From an uncultured Ignavibacteria bacterium (GTDB taxonomy: Bacteria; Bacteroidota; Ignavibacteria; Ignavibacteriales; Melioribacteraceae): a stretch of 25,167 nucleotides of DNA. Of the stretch, positions 24,791 through 25,167 are shown piece after piece. The notes beneath the pieces are model-generated. The model searched no databases and was not told where the DNA came from. It saw only the letters and a list, made by a program, of their open reading frames with translations. Numbering within the stretch: the stretch's first letter is position 1; each line of letters starts with the position of its first letter. A program made the position numbers and the translations under genes. The stretch is taken from contig CALGLM010000127.1 of NCBI GenBank assembly GCA_937930275.1, positions 1-25,167 of the forward strand, read 5' to 3'.

Positions 24791-25167
24791 TAATAAAAAA
24801 AGAAAAAGACGAAATATTAAATTACTTGCATGATGCTGCCAATTACAAAGGGAATTGTGATGCAGTTTATATTCCGGAATCGATAAATGAGCTTATCGAG
24901 ACTGTAATTTTTTGTAACAATAATAGTATTCATTTAACAGTATCTGGAAATAGAACCGGCTTAACCGGCGGTGCAATACCAGCCGGGGGAATAATATTAT
25001 CTGTTGAAAAATTTAATAAAATTATTGAGATTAATGATATAGATAGTTACATAATTACGCAACCGGCTGTTTTATTAAGTAGCCTAAAAGAAGAGGTTCA
25101 AAAAAAGGTTTGTTTTATACGGCAGATCCGACCGAACAAAATTGTTTTATAGGCTCAACCGTTGCCA
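24787..25167 (+). CDS. FAD-linked oxidase (GlcD-type), cut by window end and interrupted by a frame break
   Basis: The visible N-terminus is the start of an FAD-binding PCMH domain, as in glycolate oxidase GlcD and D-lactate dehydrogenases: VYIPESINELIETV, then the flavin-binding loop GNRTGLTGGAIPAGGI. IILSVEKFNKIIEI and YIITQPAVLLSSLKEEVQKK follow. After KK the frame given by ATG 24787 goes off course (VCFIRQIRPNKIVL) and stops at 25150-25152. The -1 frame instead reads GLFYTADPTEQNCFIGSTVA to the window end, which is what the family has at this place. The break is in a run of seven A (25100-25106); one more A would restore a single frame. The family is ~450-490 residues, so most of the gene lies outside. 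It may be a sequencing indel, a genuine pseudogene or a recoded gene; sequence alone cannot decide. Confidence 0.85.
25101..25107 (+). promoter_or_regulatory. A AAA AAG slippery heptamer at the oxidase frame break
   Basis: In the zero frame the bases read caA AAA AAG, the same heptamer that drives -1 frameshifting in E. coli dnaX. A -1 shift here continues into GGT TTG TTT TAT and gives the family's conserved residues. I see no clear upstream Shine-Dalgarno-like stimulator or stable downstream hairpin in the 60 bases that remain. The heptamer may simply be what a 1-base loss in an A-run looks like. Confidence 0.4.

Overview
The window is a compact, A+T-rich bacterial chromosome segment. It most likely comes from the Ignavibacteria/Chlorobi side of the Bacteroidota-Chlorobiota group. 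The main reason is two secreted proteins ending in a type IX secretion (T9SS) sorting domain with the motif QNYPNPFNPS/E, a form common in Ignavibacteriales and relatives. Supporting signs are a two-component kinase with a huge Bacteroidota-style beta-propeller sensor, AGGAG-type ribosome binding sites mixed with weak ones, and frequent TTG/GTG starts. This placement is inferred from protein style only.

Layout. Positions 1-655 (minus strand) hold the 5' part of a tRNA-Gly(GCC) gene and a UPF0316 membrane protein. Positions 733-10323 (plus strand) form one tightly packed run: pcm, miaA, prfB (read through a programmed +1 frameshift), a stand-alone cyclic-nucleotide-binding domain, a YjbQ-family protein, a secreted cysteine-peptidase-like protein, a secreted T9SS barrel-like protein and a 1364-residue hybrid histidine kinase. 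Most junctions are overlaps of 1-16 nt or gaps under 21 nt. Positions 10572-15898 (plus strand) carry mutS, a divergent DUF1684-like protein, DAHP synthase and prephenate dehydrogenase; the last two are the entry and tyrosine-branch steps of aromatic amino-acid synthesis. Positions 15900-19540 (minus strand) carry a PflA-like radical SAM protein, a double-hairpin terminator, transketolase and a small unknown protein. Positions 19782-22856 (plus strand) carry a fused transaldolase/glucose-6-phosphate isomerase and yidD. With transketolase on the other strand, the fusion makes a non-oxidative pentose-phosphate locus. Positions 22857-23101 are an intergenic cluster of 7-bp-period tandem repeats. 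Positions 23102-25167 carry a secreted T9SS esterase, a Trm112-like protein and the start of an FAD-linked oxidase whose reading frame is broken at a run of seven A.

Most genes are housekeeping. The observations most worth checking are: (1) the prfB frameshift site, which uses UAA where nearly all known sites use UGA; (2) the oxidase frame break, which falls exactly on an A AAA AAG slippery heptamer that would restore the frame by a -1 shift; (3) several heptamer-period arrays with unrelated unit sequences in one intergenic gap; and (4) the adjacent secreted peptidase-like, secreted T9SS barrel and propeller hybrid kinase genes, which could be an outer-surface sensing and processing module. 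I saw no CRISPR array, insertion sequence, phage gene or recognisable defence system.
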